NCBI RefSeq assembly: GCF_009727055.1
Contig: NC_052353.1
Coordinates: 61,179,371-61,243,370 of the forward strand
Direction: 5' to 3'
DNA length: 64,000 nucleotides
Source: Benincasa hispida
Lineage: Eukaryota > Streptophyta > Magnoliopsida > Cucurbitales > Cucurbitaceae
Shown here: positions 1 through 11,233 of the stretch, piece after piece
Numbering within the stretch: the first letter of the stretch is position 1
How the letters are laid out: each line of letters opens with the position of its first letter
The notes under the pieces: model-generated
Database searches by the model: none
Told to the model about the DNA's origin: nothing
Seen by the model: the letters and a program-made list of their open reading frames with translations, nothing else
Position numbers and translations under genes: made by a program

Positions 1-989
1 CAAAGAGAATTAACTCACTATAATCATGCAACGCACACCTCTCGGTGGTTTGCTACATGCGTCATATCTCTAGGCTGCATGATTGAGTATGTGATTCTTG
101 TAATTAACACTTAACTCAGCGATGAAGGTAAACGATGATAAAGAAAAAGAAGATGATGAAGATGGTGCTTGAAGGAACTAATGAGATGTATTGATTACAA
201 AATGTATTAATGTCTTAAGCAAAAATATAATACAATGCAGAGATAAGAGGAGAGGTTGGGAGTTAGATGTAAGCAATCTCTTGTTTTCCATCCGAAGTGT
301 GTCAAGGCTATCGGTGGTGCCATAGATGAGTGGTAAAGACGTCTCTCTCGAGCTATATCTCCGACGAAGCTTCAGTCGTCACTCGGAAGGGCTTGTAGAA
401 GTGAAAAATTCTGAAAGAAGGTCTTGCTCATGCTCTCATCTATGATCACAAGAATCTGCCTAAAACAGAAATTCAGATGGTTTGAAGTTAAGCTCCAAGG
501 CTCCATTTATAAAGTTCAAATGCCGACAGCATTGATCATCCCATTCTGACTCACTGCTACTTCTGTCGCGGTATGAGAAATGTCAACATCACCTTATCTT
601 GTTGATACTCCCGAGGTATGCGTTCATGCTCGTTTGTCCTGAAATGTCAACGCATTCCACCCACCTTACAATCAACCTTCTATCACGATTATCATTTTGT
701 GGATGCAGCATTCCATGTGACGAATTAGTCTTCATGAAGATCAATACATGCGGTCAACCTTGCAGCAGTCTGGGATCAACGCATATGATTAATTCCTGCA
801 TTAGCTGCAAAAATAGACACTTTGATGTAGAATAATGCATGATATAGGGTTAGTGAGAATTTTCGATGCTGGTTGACGCAAGCTCACTTTTCCATATGAA
901 TTCTTAGTATTATTGACACATATTCTACTTATTAACCCTCATAATTCTAAGTATAATTCTACAGTAGCTTGTATTTCTACAAGTTATCA
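1..989 (-). repeat. L1-family LTR, partial (runs off left edge)
   Basis: Read on the minus strand this begins at 989 with TGATAAC, the same start as the other L1 LTRs at 31211, 12884 and 57374. The first bases form an imperfect hairpin (plus-strand arms 964-973 and 978-987, loop TTTC). The region that reads on the minus strand as a GATCATAGATGAGAG-like segment and then a CCGGAG-like segment corresponds to about 31905-32000 of the plus-strand L1 copy. The LTR end lies outside the window. Whether this is a solo LTR or part of a full Athila-like element cannot be seen. Confidence 0.75.
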
Positions 990-2989
990 ATGTACTTTCT
1001 CCACTTGTCAACCAAAGACAATAGCTAAGAACATGAAACTATGAACAAAAACTTATTAACAAAACTATTTATAAGTCACATGTTTCAATATCAAAATCAA
1101 AGACAGATTATCCCAAAAACTTTTTGTAAGTCTCATGAACTAAAAAAAAAAATCAGTAGAAACCATAAGCCTCTCAATGGAGGCCATAAACATAAAAATA
1201 AAACTAAGATTAACTTGCCTCGGATAAAAACAAATCCACATTAGTTTACCCATATCGTTGAACAACAACCTTGCATTCCTAGCTCATGACTCCTTTAGCC
1301 CCCAACAACGTGATTGATCATGGCTATAATTGTCTAAAAGAGAAAAGCTAACATTGGGAGTTAGTAGCCATTTAACACGAGTACAAAGTCCATGACTAGA
1401 GTTTTGCTCAATCATGGTTACTTTTGAATCAAAGGCTAAAAGATCTTTATGTACAAGAATGTAAAAATATATTTATACAAAGCCCCAAACTGAAACCTGA
1501 ATTTTAGACTAACAAACATTCAGATGCATTAGACATTTTATTTTAATAAGAAAAATAAAAGAGGAAAAGACTAGTTTCACCTCCTTTGGGTTCAAACAAG
1601 CGAGAACCACTCTAAACAATAACTTATCAACTCAAGCAACTAAGATTGTTAAAAGGAAGAGAAAAATTAATAACAACTCCTTACATGATTTATCAAACAA
1701 ACAAACAATTAAACGAAGTTATCAAACATAAATACCTTAACATAACATCAAATAGAACAAACTCAACAAGTTTATGTTTTGCACAAGCAAGAAATACCTT
1801 TAAAAGTTATCAATTGAAGCAACTAATGTTGTCTAAAGAAGAGAAAAGACTAATAACAGTTCTTAGTTATATTCTAAGATGATTTATTAAACACGAACAA
1901 TTAAACAATTTATCAATACAATTACACTTTTTACTTTTACAGTATGTGGTTGAAAGACCCACAATCTCAACTAACCTTCATATTTTCTTAGAAAATGCAG
2001 CAAAATATGTCCAATGTCCAATGTAATCTTTCTATCTTCTTCCAAATCCCTTAGAATCAAAATTTAGCATCACACACCAAACTTGAACCTAAAAAAAAAA
2101 CTTGATTATATTGTTAGTATGTATATATATATTTATATTTAATTATAAGAGTCCTCAATAATAGAACAAACAAAAATAACAATATTATATTCAAAACAAC
2201 ATTAAAAGACATGGCTCCAATGACTAAACTCAACAATGTAATGTCATTCATGAACTAAGCTATAGTTACTGTACTTGTAAGATAGCCATTACACTTCAAT
2301 TATGCCAAGTTAACATAAATTAGTAAATTAAATCAACTTCTACACTTTTCAACATTCAAATTAATTTGAAACCATGCCTGACACACACTGCATTCTCTTT
2401 ATAATAGAAACACAATAGGAAAAAATAAAATAAAAAGTTCTACTTGATGGACTTGATGAGAGGGAGGGGAAAACAATCAGTCGTCTGCAAAACCTATATC
2501 GTTTATAGCAAAATCATAAAACGACTCATTTCAAATAATTTCGACTCAAAATCATAAATCTATCAAATTTTAACAATTCAAATTATTCATCATAGACGTA
2601 CATACACAATTTCGACCCATTTCAAACAAAAATCAAGTAAGAGAAAGCGATCAAGAAGAAGCAGAACCTTGACATTTAGATGAGGGGAATCGAGCAGGGG
2701 AAGAATAATCATGGAAGCCATTATTAATTAGGTTAAGATTCTCATTACTACAACCTCTAATTGTTCCGAAATTCATGAGAAGATTGATAAATTGCAAATG
2801 CTTTTTGTAGTTCATTAAGAGAGTTTCTACAAATCTTTACAAACATGAAAAGGATTTTGAGTTACCTGCTATTGAGAGAGGTAGAGGTATCAAGAGGGAA
2901 GGGCGAGAGAAAACTTGCATATGGGAGGAGTGAAGGATGAAGGGAAAAATCGAACATGAGTGACACCATACCACGTTACTAAAAGTTTT
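990..2989. other. AT-rich intergenic DNA, no gene seen
   Basis: Only short random-looking open frames occur (longest 78 codons at 1646-1882), with no recognisable domain and no splice-consistent extension. About 2450-2960 is less AT-rich, with purine-rich stretches, and could be the non-coding flank of the CACTA-like repeat that follows, but I see nothing to prove it. Confidence 0.5.
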
Positions 2990-3354
2990 TTATGTTTAAT
3001 GGCGCAAGTTCACGTCGCAAAATCTTTTCGTATTGCTAATTTAGACTGTATTACCAGTAATAATTTTTTATGACATTTTTTCTAACATGTTGTAAGTTGT
3101 CTTTTATACTACTATAAAATTGGGTTTTAATGTCGGTATAAAACTAACATTATAAGAGTAAAATGTAAGTTAAAAACCTACATTGAAGATTGTGTTATAA
3201 AAGGTCTTTAATATTGGTTTACCAAAATTTCAATATCAATATCTTCAATGTCGGTTGAAAACCAACATTATACACCATATTCAATGTCGGTTGAAAACCA
3301 ACATTGTACACCATCTTCTATGTCGGGTATTTACCAATTTTTTTTCAATAAGTG
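2990..3354. mobile_element. CACTA-like transposon terminal region
   Basis: Several short inverted units of the form AATGTCGGTTGAAAACCAACATT-like (direct and inverted TGTCGG / CCAACATT motifs) lie between about 3130 and 3330, as in the subterminal repeats of plant CACTA elements. The block ends in a T-run followed by CAATAAGTG at 3346-3354, which read outward resembles a decayed CACTA terminal inverted repeat (CACTTATTG). Similar units continue to about 3460, so the true end is uncertain. No transposase and no opposite end were found. Confidence 0.5.
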
Positions 3355-4442
3355 TTCCATATTTTTTCTAATGTCTCATTTTTTAAAATGTCCAATCCAT
3401 TTTTAATGTTGGTTAAAAAGTTAAAAACCAACATTAAACATCTTCTTTTATGTCAGGAAATGTCTATCATCGTATTTTATCAAAAAATAGAAAAAAAAAA
3501 TTATTTGTTGTAATACATGTCTATTATAATAAATGCATGTTTACTGTTCTGCGTGACAAACCAACAATATTTCTCTTCCACTTATAAATACCTAAAATAT
3601 AACAATAGACATAACAATACACTCTATAAAAATATAGAGGAGGGAGTCACAATTTAATCATTGATAAAATAAATCACCTATCCAGTAAATCAAGTTAGGG
3701 ATTTCTACAATACGTGGTGACATTGATGAAATGATTTCTACTCTTGCGTCAAAGAATGTTGGAAGGAAAGTAAATAAAGGTTGAGCTTCTTGATCATAAA
3801 TTTACATACAGAGGAGAGCCAAAATGTAGTATACAACAATTTGCCCTCGGTTCAAGTTCACCTACCTCCAAGAAGTCAGCTTGAAGCATACTGTACTCGA
3901 GGAGAAGAGAGTCTGCATAAAAGAAACGGGGAGATTTCCTCAATGATTAAAGTTCAATTCTAGGTCTGTATATCACAATTTGCCCATGGAACTCCATAGA
4001 ATGATACTGTCATGAGAAAAAAAAAAAACCAAAAACTTATCTAAAGCAATCGAATTCCATAATGGAGTGGAATGATACTCTGTTATGAATCACACTTCTC
4101 TATTTTATCTAGTTTTCAATCCACACTCCTACGATTAAAAATAGTTTTTGAATTCACCCTCCGATTTATTTTTCACTTGCGGTGAATACCAGTCACATTA
4201 ACGAAAATTAACAGAAGGGTATAATCCTTACATTCGTAAACTACATGAATGTTCAAACCATTTTTAAAACTGAGGGCATAATCGGTCAAAAAGATAAATC
4301 ACAATAGTAGTGTAATTAGTACAAATCATCTCTTTAAGCAAAGAACAATTGAGATTTGAATTACTTTGTAAATATTTACGTTTACAAATATGAAATTTTT
4401 ATGGTAACATAAACTGACATGTCATATACTAAGCTAATACCT
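3355..4442. other. Intergenic DNA, no gene seen
   Basis: CACTA-like motifs continue to about 3460. The rest is AT-rich with one 60-codon open frame (3781-3963) that matches nothing I recognise and lacks a convincing start or splice context. Confidence 0.45.
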
Positions 4443-4722
4443 ATTTGGTAACCATTTTGTTTTTTAAAATTAAGCTTAGAAACATTACTTTCGCCTATGA
4501 GTTTCTTTGTTTGATTATTCACTTTCCTCTAATGTCTTAAAAAACCCAACTAAATTTTGAAAACTAAAAGAAGCGATTTTCAAAAACTTGCATTTATTCT
4601 TAGAATTTAACTAAGAATTCAAGTGTTCCTTCAAGAAATGTGAGAACCATAATAAGAGAAAACGAACATAAATTTCAAAAATAGAAAACTAAAAATAAAT
4701 TTATTATCAAGAGGAGCCTAAA
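4443..4722. mobile_element. MITE-like repeat, copy 1
   Basis: The segment opens with TTTGGTAACCATTTTG and closes with TTATTATCAAG. The end, inverted, resembles the start (TTTGATAATAATTT versus TTTGGTAACCATTT), giving imperfect terminal inverted repeats. The same arrangement and internal order (ACTAAATTTTGAAAA, then AAAATCG-like, then AAACAAAATT-like) recur at 41777-42076. It is about 280 bp with no coding capacity, so a non-autonomous DNA transposon is likely; the superfamily is not certain. Confidence 0.5.
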
Positions 4723-4749
4723 TTTAGTAGTTCTTAATTTCAGGAAGTA

Positions 4750-5105
4750 GATCTAACTGATTGTTTGGTAAAGACTAACCAGCCAAGGAGATTGACAGAT
4801 TCCTATAATCGTTAATAAATCTATGAAAAATGTAATAGGATGACTCGTCATTTGATATGTGGATATTAAATAGAAAGCACCGACAACAACCGTTACAACA
4901 AAAATACCAACAACAAGTAAACAACTAAGGCACACAATAGTTGGTAACCCAGTTTGGTGATAAACACCTACATCTGGGGGTAGAATGCCCAGGAAAGATA
5001 ATCCACTAATATTAGAGAGTTAAGCAGTTTACAACATAGCACTTATATGTAAATACACCAACTACTACAGTGGCTTATGTAGAGCTTAACTCACACGTCA
5101 TCTAG
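4750..5105 (-). repeat. Copia-type LTR remnant (U5 end and decayed primer site)
   Basis: On the minus strand the segment runs through CTAATATTAGTGGATTATC, a CCCCCAG motif and TATCACCAAACTGGGTTA, and ends ACCAAACAATCAGTTAGATC. That order resembles the 3' half of plant Ty1/copia LTRs followed by a damaged TGGTATCAGAGC primer site. It contains a hydrophobic 60-codon open frame (4753-4935) that mimics a membrane-protein exon. The resemblance is from memory of such LTRs, so the call is moderate. Confidence 0.45.
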
Positions 5106-5110
5106 GCTCC

Positions 5111-5497
5111 AGATAACTTGTAGAAATACAAGTTATTGTAGTCTTTTCGTTTAGAATAAGGAAGGTAGGAAAGAAGATTATGCGTCGATCATGCTTAGAA
5201 TTCAGGCTAAACATCAAGTTTGTGCCAACGTACTTAAAAAGTAACCCTGACCACATTTCATGAGAAGATTGCACCAAAAGTGTTTATTTTGCAAATTACC
5301 ACAAGGAGTCGGCAAGCGTTAATCTTCAAGGAGCAAGCAAGCGGTCGCATGCCTCGGGATCTCTGAAACTTTCCCCGCGGATCTTCGGCCAAACTTCCAG
5401 AATGTCGACCATGAGTGTAGTGCTGACATTCTTATCTACCGCATTAGGTGACAGCGGTCAATCAGAGTGGGAATCCCAACAAAGAACAGTGCATGGT
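5111..5497 (+). repeat. L1-family LTR fragment with perfect terminal hairpin
   Basis: The 5' part of an L1 LTR in plus orientation, starting AGATAAC where other copies have TGATAAC. A perfect 10-bp stem (5113-5122 with 5127-5136) closes on a GAAA loop. The next few hundred bases follow the same order as 31211 onward (TTTAGAAT, GCGTCGAT, and a CCAAAAGTGT / CCAAAGTGTC segment). It stops where the minus-strand Athila-like element begins at 5498. Confidence 0.65.
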
Positions 5498-5790
5498 TGA
5501 TGCATAGAATTATGATGCGATGGTGTGAATATGCGATGATGTGTGTTATGCGATGATCATTCAATTTTTTCTAACAAAGCCCGAAAATCAGCCTTCTTAG
5601 GTTTCTTGGTAAGTCCAGGGTCGAACACAGGGACTACTAAATAGATATGCGGTAGACTCTTTGATTCTATTTCAGTGGTAAAAAAGAAGTAGATAGTGTT
5701 TTGATTTAAATTTCCTATGCGACGAAGTTGAACGCGGAGTAATGAAAGTGTAGAGTTATAATAAGTATGCGATGAAGGGGTTGAGAAGGG
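5498..5790 (-). repeat. Truncated 3' LTR of the Athila-like element
   Basis: The left edge TGATGCATAG matches the edge of the 5' LTR (TGATGCTTG at 11234). The GGTAAGTCCAGGGTCGAACA motif near 5611 and a GATGAAGGGGTTGAG motif near 5773 keep the same spacing, about 165 bp, as their counterparts at 11345 and 11506. Beyond that the sequence switches to pol C-terminal coding, so the U3 side of this LTR has been deleted. Confidence 0.65.
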
Positions 5791-6480
5791 GTATTCCGGG
5801 TTTTTCAGCTTCACGGAGGCCTTTTCTGGCTGGAAATCATCTCTGCAATATGCCTCAACTCGCTTTCCATTAACCTTAAATGTCCGACTACCATCCTCAG
5901 TGATCAGCTCCACCGCACCATGTGGAAATATTTCTTTAATGATGAAGGGTCCAGACTAGTGTGATTTTAATTTTCCCGGGAAGAGCCGCAGTCATGAATG
6001 GAAGAGTAAGACTTTTGCCCGACTTGGAGGTTCTTACCGCATACGCATTTGTCATGCCAGCACTTGGTGTGCTCCTTATAAATCTTCGCATTTTTATATG
6101 CATTAATCCTCCATTCTTCTATCTCGACCAGTTGCATTTTTCGCACTTCTCCTGCTTTCTTCAAATCAAAGTTCAGCTTCTTTACGGTTCACAGTGCCTT
6201 ATATTCCAGCTCCAAAGGCAAATGACACGCTTTACCAAATACAAATGCATATGGGGACATACCTATGGGTGTTTTAAATGCGGTCCGGTATGCCCATAAC
6301 GCATCATCAAACTTTGTTGCCCAATCCGTTCTTGAAGGCCTTACTACCTTCTCAAGTATCAGCTTAATTTCTCAATTGGACACCTCAGGCTGACCATTCG
6401 TTTGCGAATGGTATGTGGTGGCCACTCTGTGGAGAATGTTGTATTTGTACAACAACTCCTTGAATTGCGATTGACAAAAT
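5791..6480 (-). pseudogene. Ty3/gypsy pol C-terminal region (integrase C-terminal part)
   Basis: Minus-strand frames at 5967-6164 (KKAGEVRKMQLVEIEEWR) and 5791-5913 (ELITEDGSRTFKVNGKRVEA) are typical of the region after the integrase core in Athila-type pol, where the polyprotein ends with a VNG-plus-basic motif. The frames are interrupted near 5940 and 6300. The 5557-5913 frame runs on into LTR sequence, so its last 70 or so residues are not protein-coding by descent. Confidence 0.7.
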
Positions 6481-6921
6481 GGGATCCTTCATCACTTACG
6501 ATGGCAGAGGAGTGTCAAAATGAGTGAAAATATTTTTCTTCAGGAACTGGGGGACTACTGCCACATCACTTGTGGCGCATGCTATTGCCTCTACCCACTT
6601 GGAGACATAATCGACGGCTAATAAAATATATTGTTTACAATTCAAAGGAAGGAATGGTCCCATGAAATAAATCCCCCATACGTCGAACAATTCAAGCTCC
6701 AAGATAGTGTCCATTTGCATTGCATGTTTCCATGAAATGTTACCTGTGTGTTGGCATTGATTACACTTCATTGTGTAGTCCGCTGTGCCCTTGAACAATG
6801 TAGGCCAAATGAATCCACTCTGTAAGACTTTGGTTGCGGTGTCTGCCCACCAAAGTGCCCACCATATGATGAGTCGTGACATTACGATAATATGCGTTGT
6901 TGAGCAGCATTTGGTACGCAT
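6300..6921 (-). pseudogene. Ty3/gypsy integrase, broken
   Basis: The 6496-6921 frame holds part of the zinc-binding region (CNQCQHTGNIS) followed by the catalytic-core start LFDVWGIYFMGPF and a later YVSKWVEAIA. Integrases of this group carry Asp in GIDFMGPF; here the residue is Tyr, so the first catalytic acid is lost. A stop near 6496 cuts the core before the second catalytic Asp. The downstream [12 protein letters not shown] part is in another frame at about 6260-6400. Confidence 0.75.
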
Positions 6922-7400
6922 AATAAAAAAATCTGGTCTGCCCCTCTTTTATATAGATTCAGCTCATCCCAATAATAATGTCTACATTCATGGTTGAGCT
7001 TCTTCTGTTGGTGGTAGGTGTAATCTTTAGGAAATTGCTCACAAACCAAATAATTGTCTGCATACCAGGGAAATTCTTCTATATGGAACAACTGCTCATC
7101 CGGGAATATGACACTCACCTCAGACTCTTTGCAGTCAACCTCAGGATTTTCTAGTCTAGACAAGTGATCCGCAACTTGATTCTCTGTCGCCTTTCGGTCA
7201 GTTATTTCTATATCAAATTCTTGAAGGAGGAGAACCCATCTGATCAATCTCGGTTTTGCGTCCTTCTTTGTCATTAAGTATTTGATCGCTGAGTGATCAG
7301 TGTGGATGAGTACCTTTGTTCCCAACAGATATGCCCAAAATTTTTCCAGCACAAAAATTACCACCAAGAGCTCTTTCTCTATGGTGGTATAATTTGTTTG
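6882..7400 (-). pseudogene. Ty3/gypsy RNase H domain
   Basis: A 161-codon minus frame carries [35 protein letters not shown] and [12 protein letters not shown], the standard RNase H landmarks with their Asp residues (HTDH, ADH) intact. It overlaps the integrase frame by 40 bp in a different frame, so at least one frameshift separates the domains. The bridge to RT (about 7400-7507) is out of frame. Confidence 0.8.
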
Positions 7401-7507
7401 AGCAGGGTTTAATGTTTTACTCGGTGCAAGATTGTTTTTCTCTTTTACGCTAAAGTTGCTTCCATCGCATACCCACTTGCATCACACATTATTTCAAATG
7501 GAAGTGT

Positions 7508-8330
7508 TCAGTCCAGTGCAATCAATATGGGTGTGGTAATCAACGCATTTTTCAAAACTCTGAATGCATTGAGGCAGTTGTTGTCAAACTCAAATTTTCT
7601 GTCAGCCTCTAACAACGCACTCAGTGGTCGTGCTATTTTAGAAAAGTCTTTGACAAATCGTCTGTAGAATCCAACGTGCCCCAAGAAGCTTCGTACAACC
7701 TTCACGCTAGTTAGAGGTGGAATTTTTTCAATTGCTTCAATTTTTGCTTTGTCCACCTTCAACCCATCCCAAGAGACCTTATGTCCCAACACTATGCCTT
7801 CTTCACCATGAAATGACATTTTTCCCAGTTGAGCACCAGATTCGTCTCTTCACATCTTTTCAGTATCTTCTCCAAATTGGCTAAACAGACTTCATAATTG
7901 TTCCCATAAATAGAGAAGTTATCCATAAATATTTCCACAGAGTCCTCAAGATAATTTGAAAAGATGACCATCATGCACCTTTGGAACGTGCTTAGCGCAT
8001 TGTAGAGGCCAAACGGCATGCGGTGAAAAGCAAATGTCCAATATGGGCAGGTGAATGTAGCCTCGTCTTGATCTTCTAGAGCTATCATAATTTGGTTGTA
8101 TCCGGCATAACCGTCCATGAAGCAGTAAAAATCATTTCCAGCTAGATGGTCTAGCATTTGGTTGATGAATGGCAGAGGGAAATGATCTTTCTTTGTGGCC
8201 GCATTCAGCTTGCGGTAGTCCATGCAAATGTGTCATTCAGTGATAGTCCTTTGCGGTATTAATTCGTTGTGTTCATTCGAGACTACTGTCATGTCGCTGT
8301 TCTTCGGCACACACTACATGTGGCTGACCT
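7508..8330 (-). pseudogene. Ty3/gypsy reverse transcriptase, catalytic Asp mutated
   Basis: Two overlapping frames make up the domain. 7792-8223 has MDYRKLNAATKKDHFPLPFI, a YNQIMIALEDQDEATFTCPY segment and RMPFGL. 7508-7819 has GIVLGHKVSWDGLKVDKAK and FLGHVGFYRRFVKDFSKIA. The active-site motif reads IFMDNFSIYG where the family has two adjacent Asp residues (FMDD); Asp-to-Asn here would abolish catalysis. A frameshift lies in the shared 7792-7819 stretch. The RT N-terminus is at 8329-8514 in yet another frame. Confidence 0.85.
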
Positions 8331-8660
8331 ATGTGCTATCTGCTATGGGATAGATAATGCCCGCATCTAGCCATTTAATGATCTTCTTCTTGACGACCTC
8401 CTTCATCGTAGGGTTGAGTTTGCATTGATGTTCAATTGTTGCTTTGTGGTCATCTTCAAGACGAATGTGGTGCATGTAGTACGTAGGGCTAATTCCTCTA
8501 ATGTCGACGAGCATCCAGCCAATTGCTCACACATGCTTCCTTAGAATGCTCATCAATGCATTCTCTTGGTCTTCGTTGAACGCAGAGGAAATGATAACTG
8601 ACATCTTCTCATTTTGCCCCAAAAAATGCGTACTTTAAATGGGTTGGTAGGGTCTTCAAT

Positions 8661-9706
8661 TCAAGTGTTGGTGGCTCCACTAGGGAAGGTTGCGTTGTTT
8701 TTCTTTCTTCTTTGTCTGTTGGCTACTTCTTGCTTTGCGATCATTTTTTCTTCCTTTCTTGTTTTTGTTATAATCACATTGCAGGCAGTAATGGATGCCC
8801 TGGCATCCTCTTCTTCATTCTCTTCATCAAACTTTTCTTCTTCAATCGAATTCTGGTCATCATTTGAATCATACTGGTCTTCTTCATCTGGAAACTTCAT
8901 GGCACGAATTATGTTAAACTTGAGCTTTTGTCCGTTGATACTCAAAGTGATTTCCCCTTTATGCACATCAATTTGAGCACGACCCATTGATAGAACAGTC
9001 ACCCCAAAATGATGGGCACATCTTTGCCGGCCTCGTAGTCTAAAATGATGAAATCGGCTGGCAGGATAAATTTGTCAATGGTTATCAGCACATCCTTCAC
9101 CTTTCCCTCTGGATGCACCAGAGATTTGTCGGCCAGTTGGAGAGTCACTGTTGTGGGCACAAATTTTCCCACATTCAATTGTCTAAAGATTGACAGAGGC
9201 ATCAAATTTATGCTGGCTCCCAGGTCATATAGGGCTTGCTCGATGTATAGTCCTCCTATGGAGCATGGTATAGTAAAGCTCCCAGGATCGCTCATCTTCA
9301 ATGGAATAATTGTTTTTGAACTTTGCGTTAATGCCACCGTGGCAAATTTTTCAGCTCCCCTCTTTTTAGTTACCATATCCTTTAGAAACTTGGTGTAGGC
9401 AGGCATCTCTTTAATCGCTTCACTGAAAGGAATGTTAACATGTAATTGCTTTAACATAGATAAGAAGCGTTGATATTGTACCTCTTCGTTCTTTTTCTTC
9501 TTTAGTCTCTGCGGGAAAGAGGGTAACTGAACTTTCACGGTTCCCGTCTCAGTTGGCTTTGAGGTCGACGCAACCTCTGGTCCTACCGATTCTTTTTCTC
9601 TTTCTTCTTCTTGCATCACCGCAACTTCAGATTCTGCCACAATGGAAGCTGTCCGACTAAGCTCCTTCTTTTCTCCCTCCATAGGTTTCCCACTTTGCAA
9701 TGTCAC
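8661..9706 (-). pseudogene. Ty3/gypsy protease and linker
   Basis: Frame 8999-9706 (235 codons) has a charged N-terminal linker, then MSDPGSFTIPCSIGG and ALYDLGASINLMPLSIF. The Asp of the D-L-G-A aspartic-protease motif is present. It continues as PADFIILDYEAGKDVPIILG and, after a frame change at about 9000, as MTVLSMGRAQIDVHKGEITL with an acidic tail (8661-9002). Minus strand, between gag and RT, as expected for this group. Confidence 0.8.
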
Positions 9707-9757
9707 AGCCTGACATTGCTCTTTACCTGATCCCCCCGGGTTGTGTGGAAGTTCAGT

Positions 9758-11030
9758 TTAACTTGGCAGAGCCCCTTGCGGTCTACTTTTCAACTCACTN
9801 GCCCCTTGCGGTCTACTTTTCAACTCACTCGTAATCTGGCCCATCTGTAATTTTAGATTACGGATGAACGTAGCCCGACTTTGAAGCACCGCTTCGTTTT
9901 TCTCTATATATTCCTTCAGTAGGCTTTCCAAAGAAGAGGATTGCGGTGGTTGTGAGCTACTTGCTTGGTTGCTCGTTTGACCGTTGTTGCGTGGAAAGAA
10001 TCCTGATGGCCCTTCTTTCTGCACCACAGATTGAAAATTCTGTTGTTGATTCTTCCAAGCAAAATTTGGGTGGTTCCTCCACCCGGGGTTATAGGTATTC
10101 GGAAAAGGGTTATTCTTTACAAAGTAGACAGGTTGTGGATTTTGCGGGCAATCTTCCATCGCATGCCCATCACTGCAAGTCGCACACCTTGCGATGTTTT
10201 GACTGATTGCGTTGATTTGCCTAGTTTGCGGTGTTGGGCTGCTGATTGCAATTCCTTGGATTAAATTCATCATTGCGTTCATCTGGTTTTGTAGTGAAGC
10301 AATAGCACCATTATTTGCATCAGTGTCTTTGAATCTCAATCTCTGGTCACTCTCTCTCCAATCTTCATGGTTCTTAGAGATGCGATCCAAGATATTCTTC
10401 ACCTCGTCATATATTTTATCAAGCAGACCACCAGCGGCTGCCACATTGGAAGCGTTCTATGAAGCCGGATTCAAACCATGATAGAAAATCGCCATTTGAA
10501 GGCGGTCTGGCAACCCATTGTGTAGACAGTCCCGGACCAACCTCTTAAACCTCGCCCAAGCATCACTGAGCAATTCGTCCATGTCTTGTTCAAAACTGGT
10601 GATAAGTTTCCTTCATCTGGCGTTCTCAGTAGGTGGAAAATACTTCTTCATAAATTTCTCCACGACCTGTTCCTAAGAAGTGATCTCTCCCAGCTCGAGA
10701 GAAAACGCCCATTTCTTAGCCTGATCACAGAGAGAAAATGGGAACAACGTTAGTTGAACTTCTTCAGCAGAGATGTTCGAGAACACAAAAGTATTGCAAA
10801 TTTCAATAAAGCTTTGGAGGTGAGTGTGCGGGTCCTCGCCATGCTTTCCTTCGAATTGACCTGCAGTCTAGATCATCTGCAGCATCACTGGTTTCATTTC
10901 GAATCTGCTTCCGTCGAGGGCAGGCCTCATGATTCCTGGAGAGAAATCATAGAGGTTTGGCGATGCATAGTCCCTAATGGGTCTATTGTGATCATTTGCC
11001 AACAGGATTGGATTCACCATGACATTGTTA
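9758..11030 (-). pseudogene. Ty3/gypsy gag, broken
   Basis: The 9758-10444 frame shows a coiled segment (LLDKIYDEVKNILDRISKNH), a zinc knuckle CATCSDGHAMEDCP (C-x2-C-x3-H-x4-C) and a PQNPQPVYFV tail. Upstream, minus-strand frames between 10480 and 11030 give a retrotransposon gag core (DELLSDAWARFKRLVRDCL, HNGLPDRLQMAIFYHGL) separated by a stop near 10458. The single N at 9800 lies inside this gene and disrupts its 3' end. Confidence 0.75.
9771..9829. other. Exact 29-bp duplication around a single N (assembly seam)
   Basis: The same 29 bases (GCCCCTTGCG...CAACTCACT) occur at 9771-9799 and 9801-9829, separated only by the N at 9800. This looks like two contig ends that overlap but were joined with one gap base instead of being merged, not a biological tandem repeat. 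Confidence 0.8.
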
Positions 11031-11208
11031 TCATTTAATGCTCCATTTCTAGTTTGCTCCGCCGTCTCTTCTTTATCTGACTATGGTTGGTATTGGCGGT
11101 TTCTTAGTCTCCTTTTAAATGTCCTCTCAATCTCCGGGTCGTAATTCGCCAGAGATTGAGAGTCTGCAAAGAAATCAGAAAAATTACCGTTAGCACTATT
11201 TTGCCGAA

Positions 11209-11226
11209 GTCCCAAGCAACGGTGCC
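11209..11226 (-). other. Primer binding site of the Athila-like element
   Basis: On the minus strand the sequence just inside the 5' LTR reads TGGCACCGTTGCTTGGGA, close to the complement of a plant tRNA-Asp 3' end as used by Athila-type elements. The tip of the LTR (TGATGC... read on plus) is at 11234, a few bases away. Confidence 0.65.
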
Positions 11227-11233
11227 AAAAACT

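Noticed and set aside
4753..4973. Hydrophobic open frame with plausible splice sites, like an exon of a membrane protein
   Set aside because: Its order of segments on the minus strand, ending in a decayed CCAAACAAT plus primer-site-like sequence, fits the U5 end of a copia LTR better than a host exon; no other exons were found.
5961..6299. 112-codon plus-strand frame
   Set aside because: Antisense shadow of the integrase C-terminal region.
8614..8976. Ser-rich 120-codon plus-strand frame
   Set aside because: It is antisense to the acidic linker of the Athila-like protease region; the Ser runs mirror Glu/Asp codons.
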